A DNA stretch of 64,000 nt, taken from assembly GCF_051020985.1 (NCBI RefSeq), contig NW_027475134.1, positions 3,472,001 to 3,536,000 on the forward strand, given 5' to 3'. Source of the DNA: Nomia melanderi. Lineage: Eukaryota > Arthropoda > Insecta > Hymenoptera > Halictidae. Positions 1-11,052 of this stretch are shown here, piece by piece (the stretch's first letter is position 1; each line of letters starts with the position of its first letter). Below the pieces are notes generated by a model. It made no database searches and had not been told where the DNA came from. It saw nothing but the letters and a program-made list of their open reading frames with translations. The position numbers and the translations under genes were made by a program.

Positions 1-84
1 AGTCAGGGGAAAATCCAATATATATCTGGTGATATCTCGGGTGCTATTAGAGATAGCGCAATAAGCCAAAGGGACTTATCTGCA

Positions 85-259
85 GGAGGCCCTGGCGCAT
101 GCATCTGTGCAGCGGGAACGACCTCGGACCACCAGGGGCCGACAAAATTACAGATATTCGGAATCCGTCACCCAAGGTCATGTAAAAATCCAATATATAT
201 CTGGTGATATCTCGGGTGCTATTAGAGATAGCCCAATAAACGGAAGTGAATTATCTGCA
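85..259 (+). repeat. Aberrant monomer with replaced central segment, copy 1
   Basis: Length is the normal 175 bp, but the segment that usually reads CCACAGTCTCATGGGGCCGG is replaced by a very different sequence of equal length. It contains TTACAGATATTCGG and AATCCGTCACCCAAGG (about 147-190). The flanks of the unit are ordinary. The same replacement recurs at 3,759-3,933 and 6,908-7,082 and nowhere else I can see. Substitutions are concentrated in one block of about 45 bp, which suggests conversion from a distinct subfamily rather than random decay. Confidence 0.8.
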
Positions 260-364
260 GGAGGCCCTGGCGCATGAATCTGTGCAGCGGGAACGACCTC
301 GGACCACCAGGAGCCGAGAAAACCACCGTCTCATGGGGCCGGACACTCAGGGTCAGGGAAAAAT

Positions 365-1083
365 CCAATATATATCTGGTGATATCTCGGGTGCTATTAC
401 AGATAGCGCAATAAATCAAAGTGCATTGTCTGTAGGAGGCCCTGGCGCATGAATCTGTGCAGCGGGAACGACCTCGGACCACCAGGGGCCGAGAAAACTA
501 CAGTCACATGGCGCCGAACACTCAGGGTCTGGGGAAAATCCAATATATATCTGGTGATATCTCGGGTCCTATTACAGATAGCGAAATAAATCAAAGTGAA
601 TTATCTGCAGGAGGCCCAGGCGCATGAATCTGTGCAGCGGGAAAGACCTCGGTCCACCAGGGGCCGAGAAAACCACCGTCTGATGGGGCTGGACACTCTG
701 GGTGAGGGAAATATCCAATATATATCTGGTGATATCTCGGGTGCTATTACAGATAGCGCAATAAATCAAAGTGCATTGTCTGTAGGAGGCCCTGGCGCAT
801 GAATCTGTGCAGCGGGAACGACCTCGGACCACCAGGGGCCGAGAAAACTACAGTCACATGGCGCCGAACACTCAGGGTCTGGGGAAAATCCAATATATAT
901 CTGGTGATATCTCGGGTCCTATTACAGATAGCGAAATAAATCAAAGTGAATTATCTGCAGGAGGCCCAGGCGCATGAATCTGTGCAGCGGGAAAGACCTC
1001 GGTCCACCAGGGGCCGAGAAAACCACCGTCTGATGGGGCTGGACACTCTGGGTGAGGGAAATATCCAATATATATCTGGTGAT
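365..1083 (+). repeat. Two tandem copies of a 350-bp dimer
   Basis: Rare variants recur at a 350-bp offset: AAACTACAGTCACATGGCGC with AACACTCAGGGTCTGG at about 486 and 836, and GGGAAAGACCTCGGTCC with GGCTGGACACTCTGGGTGAG at about 640 and 990. Copy 1 spans about 365-714 and copy 2 about 715-1,083. The copies are almost identical until GATATCTCGG becomes GATATGTCGC near 1,085. This is a local, fairly recent unequal-crossover product inside an otherwise diverged zone. Confidence 0.8.
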
Positions 1084-3758
1084 ATGTCGCGTGCTATTAC
1101 AGATAGCGCAATAAATCAAAGTGCATTGTCTGGAGGAGGCCCTGGCGCATGAATCTGGGAAGCGGGAACGACCTCGGACCACCAGGGGCCGAGAAAACCA
1201 CCGTCTCATGGGGCCGGACACTCAGAGTCAGGGGAAAATCCAATATATATCTGGTGATATCTCGGGTGCTATTACAGATAGCGCTATAAATCAATCGCAT
1301 TGTCTGTAGGAGGCCCTGGCGCATGAATCTGTGCAGCGGGAACGACCTCGGACCACCAGGGGCCGTGAAAACCACCGTCTCATGGGGCCGGACACTCTGG
1401 GTCAGGGAAAAATCCAATATATATGTGGTGATATCTCGGGTGCTATTAGAGATAGCGCAATAAGCCAAAGGGAATTATCTGCAGGAGGCCCTGGCGCATG
1501 AATCTGTGCAGCGGGAACGACCTCGGACGACCAGGGGCCGAGAAAACCACAGTCTCATGGGGCCGGACACTCAGGGTCAGGGGAAAATCCAATATATATC
1601 TGGTGATATCTCGGGTGCTATTAGAGATAGCGCAATAAACCAAAGTGAGTTATCTGCAGGAGGCCCTGGCGCATGAATCTGTGCAGCGGGAACGACCTCG
1701 GACCACCAGGGGCCGAGAAAACCACCGTCCCGAGGGGCCGGACACTTAGGGTCAGTGAAAAATCCAATATATATCTGGTGATATCTCGGGTGCTATTACA
1801 GATAGCGCAATAAATCAAAGTGCATTGTCTGTAGGAGGCCCTGGCGCACGAATCTGTGCAGCGGGAACGACCTCGGACCACCAGGGGCCGAGAAAACCAC
1901 CGTCTCACGGGGCCGGCCACTCAGGGTCAGTGAAAAATCCAATATATATCTGGTGATATCTCGGGTGCTATTACAGATAGCGCAATAAATCAAAGTGCAT
2001 TGTCTGTAGGAGGCCCTGGCGCATGTATCTGTGCTGCGGGAACGACCTCGGACCACCAGGGGCCGAGAAAACCACAGTCTCATGGGGCCGGACACTCAGG
2101 GTCAGGGGAAAATCCAATATATATCTGGTGTCCTCTCGGGTGCTATTACAGATAGCGCAATAAATCAAAGTGCATTGTCTGTAGGAGGCCCAGGCGAATG
2201 AATCTGGCCAGCAGGAACGACCTCCGACCACCAGGGGCCGAGAAAACCACCGTCTCATGGGGCCGGACACTCAGGGTCAGGGGAAAATCCAATATATATC
2301 TGGTGATATCTCGGTAGCTATTACAGATAGCCCAACAAATCAAAGTGCATTGTCTGTAGGAGGCCCTGCCGCATGAATCTGTGCAGCGGGAACGACCTCG
2401 GACCACCAGGGGCCGGGAAAACCACAGTCTCATGGGGCCGGACACTCAGGGTCAGGGGAAAATTCAATATATATCTGGTGATATCTCGGGTGCTATTACA
2501 GATAGCGCAATAAATCAAAGTGCATTGTCTGTAGGAGGCCCAGGCGAATGAATCTGGCCAGCGGGAACGACCTCGGACCACCAGGGGCCAAGAAAACCAC
2601 CGTCTCATGGCGCCCGACACTCAGGGTCAGGGAAAAATCAAATATATATCTGGTGAAATCACGGGTGCTATTAGAGATAGCGCAATAAACCAAAGTGAAT
2701 TATTTGCAGGAGGCCCTGGCGCATGCATCTGTGCAGCGGGAACGACCTCGGACCACCAGGGGACGAGAAAACCACCATCTCATGGGGCCGGACACTCAGG
2801 GTCAGGGAAAAATCAAATATATATCTGGTGATATCTCAGGTGCTATTAGAGATAGCGCAATAAACCAAAGTGAATTATCTGTAGGAGGCCCTGGCGCATG
2901 AATCTGTGCAGCGGGAACGACCTCGGACCACCGGGGGCCGAGAAGACCACCGTCTCATGGGGCCGGACATTCAGGGTCAGAGGAAAATCCAATATATATC
3001 TGGTGATATCTCAGGTGCTATTAGAGATAGCGCAATAAACCAAAGTGAATTATCTGTAGGAGGCCTTGGCGCATGAATCTGTGCAGCGGGAACGACCTCG
3101 GTCCACCAGGGGCCGAGAAAATCACCGTCTCATGGGGCCGGACTGTCAGGGTCAGGGAAAAATCCGATATATATATGTGGTGATATCTCGGGTGCTATTA
3201 GAGATAGCGCATTAAATCAAAGTGAATTATCTGCATGGGGCCCTGGCGCATGAATCTGTGCAGCGGTATCTACCTGGACCACGAGGGACCGAGAAAACCA
3301 TCGACACATGGGGCCGGACTGTCAGGATCAAGGAAAAATCCAATATATATCTGGTGATATCTCGGGTGCTATTAGAGATAGCGAAATAAATCAAAGTGCA
3401 TTGTCTGCAGGAGGCCCTGGCGCATGAATCTGTGCTGCGGGAACGACCTCGGACCAGGAGTGGCCGAGAAAACTACCGTCTCATGGGGCCGGACACTCAG
3501 GGACAGGGAAAAATCCAATATATATCTGGTGATATCTCGGGTGCTATTACAGATAGCCCAATAAATCAAAGTGCATTGTCTGTAGGAGACCCTGTCGCAT
3601 GAATCTGTGCAGCGGGATCGACCTCGGACCACCAGGGGCGAGAAAACTACCGTCTCATGTGGCCGGACACTCATTGTCAGGGGAAAATCCAATATATGTA
3701 TGGTGATATCGCGGGTGCTATTACAGATAGCGCAATAAATCAATGTGCATTGTCTGTA

Positions 3759-3933
3759 GGAGGCACTGGCGACAGAATCTGTGCAGCAGGAACTACCTCG
3801 GACCACCAGGGGCCGAGAAAATTACAGATATTCGGAATCCGTCACCCAAGATCATGTAAAAATCCAGCATATATCTTTTGATATCTCGGGTGCTATTACA
3901 GATCGCGCAATAAACCAAAGTGAATTGCCTGCA
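3759..3933 (+). repeat. Aberrant monomer with replaced central segment, copy 2
   Basis: This unit carries the same TTACAGATATTCGG / AATCCGTCACCCAAG replacement as the units at 85-259 and 6,908-7,082. It shares extra changes with the 6,908 copy: AGGCACTGGCG, GCAGCAGGAACTACC and AATCCAGCAT. The preceding unit also has an altered AATATATGTATGG segment. The spacing to copy 1 is 21 monomers minus one base. Confidence 0.8.
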
Positions 3934-5450
3934 GGAAGCCTTGGCGCATGAATCTGTTCAGCCGGATCGACCTCGGACCACGAGGGACCGAGAAAACCAT
4001 CGCCACATGGGGCCGGACTGTCAGGGTCAAGGAAAAATGCAATATATATCTGGTAATATCTCGGGTGCTATTAGAGATAGCGCAATAAATCAAAGTGCGT
4101 TGTCTGTAGGAGGCCCTGGCGCATGAATCTGTGCAGCGGGATCGACCTCGGACCAACAGGGGCCGAGAAAACCACCGTCTCATGGGGTCGGACACTCAGG
4201 GTCAGGGAAAAATCCAATATATAACTGGTGATATCTCGGGTGCTATTAGGGATAGCGAAATAAATCAACGTGCATTGTCTGCAGGAGGCCCTGGCGCATG
4301 AATCTGTGCAGCGGGAACGACCTCGGACCACCAGGGGCCGAGAAAACCACCGTCTCATGGGGTCGGAGACTCAGGGTCAGGGAAAAATCCAATATATATC
4401 TGGTGATATCTCGGGTGCTATTAGAGATAGCGGAATAAATCAAAGTGAATTATCTGCATGGGGCCCTGGCGCATGAATCTCTGCAGCGGGGTCTACCTCG
4501 GACCACGAGGGACCGAGAAGACCATCGACACATGGGGCCGGACTGTCAGGGTCAAGGAAAAATCCAATATATATCTGGTGATATCTCGGGTGCTATTAAA
4601 GATAGCGCAATAAATCAAAGTGCATTGCCTGTAGGAGGCCCTGGCGCATGAATCTGTGCAGCGAGATCGACCTCGGACCACCAGGGGCCGAGGAAATCAC
4701 CGTCTCATGGAGCCGGAAAGACAGGGTCAGGAAAAATCCAATATATATCTGGTGATATCTCGTGTGCTATTAGAGATAGCGCAATAAATCAAAGTGCATT
4801 GTCTGCCGGAGGCCCTGGCGCATGAATCTGTGCAGCGGGAACGACCTCGGAACACCAGGGGCCGAGAAAACCACCGTCTCATGGGGTCGGACACTCAGGG
4901 TCAGGGAACAATCCAATATATATCTGGTGATATTTCGGGTGCTATTACAGATAGCCCACTAAACCAAAGTGAATTATCTGCAGGGGGCCCTGGCGCCTGA
5001 ATCTGTGCAGCGGGATCGACCTCGGACCACCAGGGGCCGAGAAAATCACCGTCTCATGGGGCTGGATTGTCAGGGTCAGGGAAAAATGCAATGTATATCT
5101 GGTGACATCTCGGGTGCTATTAGAGATAGCGCAATAAACCAAAGTGAATTATCTATAGGAGGCCCTGGCGCATGAATCTGTGCAGCGAGAACGACCTAGG
5201 ACCACCAGGGACCGAGAAAAACATCGACACATGGGGCAGGACTGTCAGGGTCAAGGAAAAATCCAATATATATCTTTTGATATCACGGGTGCTATTAGAG
5301 GTAGCGCAATAAACCAAAGTGAATTATCTATAGGAGGCCCTGTCGCATGAATCTGTGCAGCGGGATCGACATCGGACAACCAGGGGCCGAGAAAATCTCC
5401 GTCTCATGCGGCCGGACTGTCAGGGTCAGGGAAAAATACAATATATATCA

Positions 5451-6500
5451 GGTGATATCTCGGGTGCTATTAGAGATAGCGCAATAAATCAAAGTACATT
5501 GTCTGTAGGAGGCCCTGGCGCATGAATCTGTGCAGAGGGATCGACCTCGGACCAGCAGGGGCCGAGAAAATCTCCGTCTCATGCGGCCGGACTGTCAGGG
5601 TCAGGGATAAATCCAATATATATCTGGTGATATCTCGGGTGCTATTAGAGATAGCGAAATAAATCAAAGTGCATTGTCTGCAGGAGGCCCTGGCGCATAA
5701 ATCTGTGCAGCGGGAACGACCTCGGACCACCAGGGGCCGAGAAAACCACCGTCTCATGGGGCCGGACACTCAGTGTCAGGGGAAAATCCAATATATATCT
5801 GGGGATACCTCGGGTGCTATTACTGATAGCGCAATAAAGCAAAGTGCATTGTCTGTAGGAGGCCCTGGCCCATGAATCTGTGCAGCGGGATCGAATTCGG
5901 ACCACCAGGGGCCGAGAAAATCACTTTCTCATGAGGCCGGACTGTCAGCGTCAGGGAAAGGTGCAATATATATCTGGTGATATCTCGGGTGCTATTAGAG
6001 ATAGCGCAATAAATCAAAGTACATTGTCTGTAGGAGGCCCTGGCGCATGAATCTGTGCAGCGGGATCGACCTCGGACCAGCAGGGGCCGAGAAAATCTCC
6101 GTCTCATGCGGCCGGACTGTCAGGGTCAGGGATAAATCCAATATATATCTGGTGATATCTCGGGTGCTATTAGAGATAGCGAAATAAATCAAAGTGCATT
6201 GTCTGCAGGAGGCCCTGGCGCATAAATCTGTGCAGCGGGAACGACCTCGGACCACCAGGGGCCGAGAAAACCACCGTCTCATGGGGCCGGACACTCAGTG
6301 TCAGGGGAAAATCCAATATATATCTGGGGATACCTCGGGTGCTATTAGAGATAGCGCAATAAAGCAAAGTGCATTGTCTGTAGGAGGCCCTGGCCCATGA
6401 ATCTGTGCAGCGGGATCGAATTCGGACCACCAGGGGCCGAGAAAATCACTTTCTCATGAGGCCGGACTGTCAGCGTCAGGGAAAGGTGCAATATATATCT
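5451..6500 (+). repeat. Two tandem copies of a 525-bp trimer
   Basis: Copy 1 is about 5,451-5,975 and copy 2 about 5,976-6,500. Shared rare changes include AAAGTACATTGTC, GACCAGCAGGGG, AAATCTCCGTCTCATGCGGC, GGCGCATAAATCTG, CTGGGGATACC, GGCCCATGAATC and TCGAATTCGG. The copies differ at only a few bases: GCAGAGGGATCG versus GCAGCGGGATCG, and TACTGATAG versus TAGAGATAG. Because 525 is divisible by three, the same translations recur exactly; this does not mean the DNA is coding. Confidence 0.85.
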
Positions 6501-6907
6501 GGTGATATCTCGGGTGCTATTAGAGATAGCGCAATAAATCAAAGTGCATTGTCTGCAGGAGGCCATAGCGCATGAATCTGTGCAGCGGGAACGACCTGGG
6601 ACCACCAGGGGCCGAGAAAACTACCGTCTCATGGTGTTCGACACTCAGTGTCAGGGAAAAATCCAATATATATCTGGTGATATCTCGGGTGCTATTACAG
6701 ATCGCGCACTAAACCAAAGTGAACTATCTGCAGGGGGCCCTGGCTCATGAATCTGTGCAGCGGGAACGACCTAGGACCACCAGTGGCCGAGAAAACCACC
6801 GACACATGGGGCCGGACTGTCAGGGTCAGGGAAGAATCCAATATATATATGGTGATATCTCGGGTGCTATTAGAGGTAGAGCAATAAATCAAAGTCCATT
6901 GTCTGTA

Positions 6908-7082
6908 CGAGGCACTGGCGTATGAATCTGTGCAGCAGGAACTACCTCGGACCACCAGGGGCCGAGAAAATTACAGATATTCGGAATCCGTCACACAAGG
7001 TCACGTAAAAATCCAGCATCTATCTGATGATATCTCGGGTGCTGTTACAGATAGCGCAACAAACCAAAGTGAATTGTCTGCA
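6908..7082 (+). repeat. Aberrant monomer with replaced central segment, copy 3
   Basis: This is the third occurrence of the TTACAGATATTCGG-type unit, with CACACAAGGTCACG and AATCCAGCATCTATCTGATG as private changes. It lies 3,149 bp (18 monomers minus one base) after copy 2. Shared rare changes mark copies 2 and 3 as the closer pair. Confidence 0.8.
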
Positions 7083-7894
7083 GGATGCCTTGGCGCATGA
7101 ATCTGTGCAGCGGAATCGACCTCGGACCACCAGGGGCCGAGAAAACCATCGTCTCATGGGGTCGGACACTCAGGGTCAGGGAAAATTCCAATATATATCT
7201 GGTGATATCTCGGGTGCTATTAGAGATAGCGAAATAAATCAAAGTGCATTGTCTGCAGGAGGCCCTGGCGCATAAATCTGTGCCGCGGGAACGACCTCGG
7301 ACCGCCAGGGGCCGAGAAAACCACCGTCTCATGGGGCCGTACACTCAGGGTCAGGGGAAAATCCAATATGTATATGGTGATATCTCGGGTGCAATTAGAG
7401 ATAGCGCAATAAATCAAAGTGCATTGTCTGTAGGAGGCCCTGGCGCATGAATCTGTGCAGCGGGAACGACCTCGGACCACCAGGGGCTGAGAAAACGACC
7501 GCCTCATGGGGCCGGCCACTCAGGGTCAGGGGAAAATCCAATATATATATGGTGATATCTCGGGTGCTATTACAGATAGCGCAATAAATCAAACTTCATT
7601 GTCTGTAGGAGGCCCTGGCGCATGAATCTGTGCAGCGGGAACGACCTCGGACCACCAGGGGCCGAGAAAACCATCCACACATGGGGCCGGACTGTCAGGG
7701 TCAGTGAAAAATCCAATATAGATCTGGTGAAATCTCGGGTGCTATTACAGATAGCGCAATAAACCAAAGTGAATTATCTGCCGGAGGCCCTGGCGCATGA
7801 ATCTGTGCAACGGGAACGACCTCGGACCACCAGGGGCCGAGAAAAGCACAGTCTCATGGGGCCGGACACTCAGGGTCAGGGTAAAATCCAATAT

Positions 7895-7909
7895 ATATCT
7901 GGTGATATC
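7895..7909. other. ATATC/GATAT dyad with EcoRV site (example unit)
   Basis: ATATC and GATAT form a 5-bp inverted repeat with a TGGT loop immediately before the GCTAT/ATAGC hairpin. The second arm is part of GATATC, an EcoRV site kept in most monomers. Variants that lose or weaken it include GAAATC near 7730 and 19,630 and GTTATC near 34,325 and 36,250. Units with CTGCTGATAT change only the loop; units with ATGTGGTGATAT break the stem at one position. Confidence 0.65.
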
Positions 7910-7915
7910 TCGGGT

Positions 7916-7930
7916 GCTATTACAGATAGC
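7916..7930. other. Conserved short hairpin in the AT-rich third (example unit)
   Basis: GCTAT and ATAGC are perfect reverse complements around a 5-base loop, TACAG or TAGAG. The stem can extend by a T-G wobble and a G-C pair (GTGCTAT with ATAGCGC). The motif is present in nearly every unit of the array, and the C/G change in the loop is the commonest polymorphism. Some units carry GTAGC in the 3' arm (for example near 12,125 and 21,233), which leaves a wobble pair on one strand. Short dyads are common in satellite DNA and can extrude as cruciforms; any function here is inference. Confidence 0.7.
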
Positions 7931-10900
7931 GCAATAAACCAAAGTGCATTGTCTGTAGGAGGCCCTGGCGCATGAATCTGTGCAGCGGGAACGACCTGGG
8001 AACACCAGGGTCCGAGAAAACGACCGTCTCATGGGGCCGGACACTCAGCGTCAGTGAAAAATCCAATATATATCTGCTGATATCTCGGGTGCAATTACAG
8101 ATAGCGCAATAAATCAAAGTGCATTGTCTGTAGGAGGCCCTGGCGCATGAATCTGGGCAGCGGGAACGACGTCGGACCACCAGGGGCCGAAAAAACCACA
8201 GTCTCATGGGGCCGGTCACTCAGGGTCAGGGGAAAATCCAATATATATCTGGAGATATCTCGGGTGCTATTACAGATAGCGCAATAAACCAAAGTGCATT
8301 GTCTGTAGGAGGCCCTGGCGCATGAATCTGTGCAGCGGGAACGACCTCGGAACACCAGGAACCGAGAAAACCACCGTCTCATGGGGCCGGATACTCAGGT
8401 TCAGTGAAAAATCCAATATATATGTGGTGATATCTCGGGTGCTATTACAGATAGCGCAGTAAATCAAAGTGAATTATCTGCAGTAGGCCCTGGCGCATGA
8501 ATCTGTGCAGCGGGAACGACCTCGGGCCACCAGGGGCCGAGAAAACCACAGTCTCATGGGGCCGGACACTCAGGGTCAGGGGAAAATCCAATATAGATCT
8601 GGTGATATCTCGGGTGCTATTACAGATAGCGCAATAAATCAAAGTGCATTACCTGTAGGAGGCCCTGACGCATGAATCTGTGCAGCGGGAACGACCTCGG
8701 ACCACCAGGGGCCGAGAAAAGCACAGTCTCATGGGCCCGGACACTCAGGGTCAGTGAAAAATCCAATATATATCTGCTGATATCTCGGGTGCTATTACAG
8801 ATAGCGCAATAAATCAAAGTGCATTGTCTGTAGGAGGCCCTGGCGCATGAATCTGTGCAGCGGGAACGACCTCGGACCACCAGGGGCCGAGAAAAGCACA
8901 GTCTCATGGGGCCGGACACTCAGGGTCAGGGTAAAATCCAATATATATCTGGTGATATCTCGGGTGCTATTAGAGATAGCGCAATAAACCAAAGTGAATT
9001 ATCTGCAGGAGGCCCTGACGCATGAATCTGTGCAGCGGGAATGACCTCGGACCACCAGGGGCCGAAAAAACCACAGTCTCATGGGGCCGGTCACTCAGGG
9101 TCAGAGGAAAATCCAATGTATATCTGGTGATATCTCGGGTGCTATTACAGATAGCGCAATAAATCAAAGTTCATTGTCTGTAGGAGGCCCTGGCGCATGA
9201 ATCTGTGCAGCGGGAACGACCTCGGAACACCAGGGACCGAGAAAACCACCGTCTCATGGGGCCGGATACTCAGGGTCAGTGAAAAATCCAATATATATGT
9301 GGTGATATCTCGGGTGGTATTACAGATAGCGCAATAAATCAAAGTGAATTATCTGCAGTAGGCCCTGGCGCATGAATCTGTGCAGCGGGAACGAACTCGG
9401 ACCACCAGGGGCCGAGAAAACCACAGTCTCATGGGGCCGGACACTCAGGGTCAGGGGAAAATCCAATATAGATCTGGTGATATCTCGGGTGCTATTACAG
9501 ATAGCGCAATAAATCAAAGTGAATTATCTGCAGGAGGCCCTGGCGCATGAATCTGTGCAACGGGAACGACCTCGGGCCACCAGGGGCCGAGAAAACCACA
9601 GTCTCATGGGGCCGGAAACTCAGGGTCAGGGGAAAATCCAATAAAGATCTGGTGATATCTCGGGTGCTATTACAGGTAGCGCAATATATCAAAGTGCATT
9701 ACCTGTAGGAGGCCCTGGCGCATGAATCTGTGCAGCGGGAACGTCCTTGGACCTCCAGGGGCCGAGACAACGACCGTCTCATGGGGCCGGACACTCAGGG
9801 TCTGGGTAAAATCCAATATATATCTGGTGATATCTCGGGTGCTATTACAGATAGCGCAATAAATAAAAGTGCATTGTCTGTAGGAGGCCCTGGCACATGA
9901 ATCTGTGCAGCGGGAACGACCTCGGACCACCAGGGGCCGAGAAAAGCACAGTCTCATGGGGCCGGACACTCAGGGTCAGGGTAAAATCCAATATATATCT
10001 GGTGATATCTCGGGTGCTATTAGAGATAGCGCAATAAACCAAAGTGAATTATCTGCAGGAGGCCCTGGCGCATGAATCTGTGCAGCGGGAACGACCTCTG
10101 ACCACCAGGGGCCGAAAAAACCACAGTCTCATGGGGCCGGTCACTCAGGGTCAGGGGAAAATCCAATATATATCTGGTGATATCTCTGGTGCTATTACAG
10201 ATAGCGCAATAAATCAAAGTGCATTGTCTGTAGGAGGCCCTGCCGCATGAATCTGTGCAACGGGAACGCCCCCGGACCACCAGGGGACGAGAAAACCACA
10301 GTCTCATGGGGCCGGACACTCAGGGTCAGGGGAAAATCCAATATATATCTGGTGATATCTCGGGTGCTATTAGAGATAGCGCAATAAACCAAAGTGCATT
10401 GTCTGTAGGAGGCCCTGGCGCATGAATCTGTGCAGCGGGAACGACCTCGGACGACCAGGGGCCGAGAAAACCACAGTCTCATGGGGCCGGACACTCAGGG
10501 TCAGGGGAAAATCCAATATATATCTGGTGATATCTCGGCTGCTATTACCGATAGCGCAATAAATCAAAGTGCATTGTCTGTAGGAGGCCCTGGCGCATGA
10601 ATCTGTGTAGCGGGAACGACCTCGGACGACCAGGGGCCGAGAAAACCACAGTCTCATGGGGCCGGACACTCAGGGTCAGGGGAAAATCCAATATATATCT
10701 GGTGATATCTCGGCTGCTATTACCGATAGCGCAATAAATCAAAGTGCATTGTCTGTAGGAGGCCCTGGCGCATGAATCTGTGCAGCGGGAACGACCTCGG
10801 AACACCAGGAACCGAGAAAACCACCGTCTCATGGGGCCGGATACTCAGGGTCAGTGAAAAATCCAATATATATGTGGTGATATCTCGGGTGCTATTACAG

Positions 10901-11052
10901 ATAGCGCAATAAATCAAAGTGAATTATCTGCAGTAGGCCCTGGCGCATGAATCTGTGCAGCGGGAACGACCTCGGTCCACCAGGGGCCGAGAAAACCACA
11001 GTCTCATGGGGCCGGACACTCAGGGTCAGGGGAAAATCCAATATAGATCTGG

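Larger units (their letters stand above)
3130..7710 (+). repeat. Interspersed GGACTGTCAGGG monomer subfamily
   Basis: Units reading GGACTGTCAGGG instead of GGACACTCAGGG recur near 3,140, 3,315, 4,015, 4,540, 5,065, 5,230, 5,415, 5,590, 5,940, 6,115, 6,460, 6,815 and 7,690. Several also carry CACGAGGGACCGAG, CATCGACACATGGGG and GGTCAAGGAAAAATCC. They alternate with ordinary GGACACTCAGGG units. A lone look-alike, GGACAGTCAGGG, appears in zone 4 (near 51,778, 55,447 and 62,617), but it is a separate single-base change within duplicated blocks. Confidence 0.7.
1..7780 (+). repeat. Left zone: heterogeneous, diverged monomers
   Basis: Units here differ from each other and from the rest of the array at many positions. 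Examples are GGGATCGACCTCGG instead of GGGAACGACCTCGG, GGACTGTCAGGG instead of GGACACTCAGGG, and CATAAATCTG, GGCCCATGAA and ATCTGGGGATACC variants. This zone also holds most of the isolated small indels: about -1 near 1,295 and +2 near 3,170, then -1 near 3,270, 3,640 and 4,730. Adjacent units seldom match closely except in the local dimer and trimer duplications. This is the pattern expected where homogenisation is weak, such as toward an array edge. The edge itself is not in the window. Confidence 0.8.
7783..7957 (+). repeat. Representative 175-bp monomer
   Basis: This unit shows the standard anatomy. The first hundred bases are GC-rich and carry most of the CpGs and all the G runs on the + strand. 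The last 75 bases are AT-rich. It contains three short dyads: CTCGG/CCGAG (7821-7825 with 7837-7841), ATATC/GATAT (7895-7899 with 7904-7908) and GCTAT/ATAGC (7916-7920 with 7926-7930). A GATATC EcoRV site lies at 7904-7909. Choosing GGAGG as the unit start is arbitrary, since no natural boundary is visible inside a tandem array. Confidence 0.9.

Noticed and set aside
51..100. Origin of the monomer from a shorter unit of about 25 bp
   Set aside because: GGGGCCG occurs twice about 25 bases apart in each monomer, but flanking bases do not align and no third copy is convincing.
147..190. Possible CENP-B box around TTCGGAATCCG in the three aberrant units
   Set aside because: Only TTCG matches the core. 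The required downstream A and CGGG positions do not fit on either strand, and ordinary monomers lack any match.
7790..7830. RNA polymerase III A/B boxes or a tRNA-derived origin
   Set aside because: TGGCGCATGAATC is only a loose A-box resemblance, and no GGTTCGA-type B box follows.
7821..7882. G-quadruplex from the GGGG and GGG runs
   Set aside because: The runs are separated by loops of about 21 and 13 bases, well beyond the usual limit, so a stable quadruplex is not supported.
7904..7909. Shine-Dalgarno-like GGAGG before ATG as evidence of bacterial genes
   Set aside because: GGAGG and ATG recur in every unit as part of the repeat, and the following codons are ATG AAT CTG TGC AGC with frame loss at each unit. 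There is no operon or gene content.
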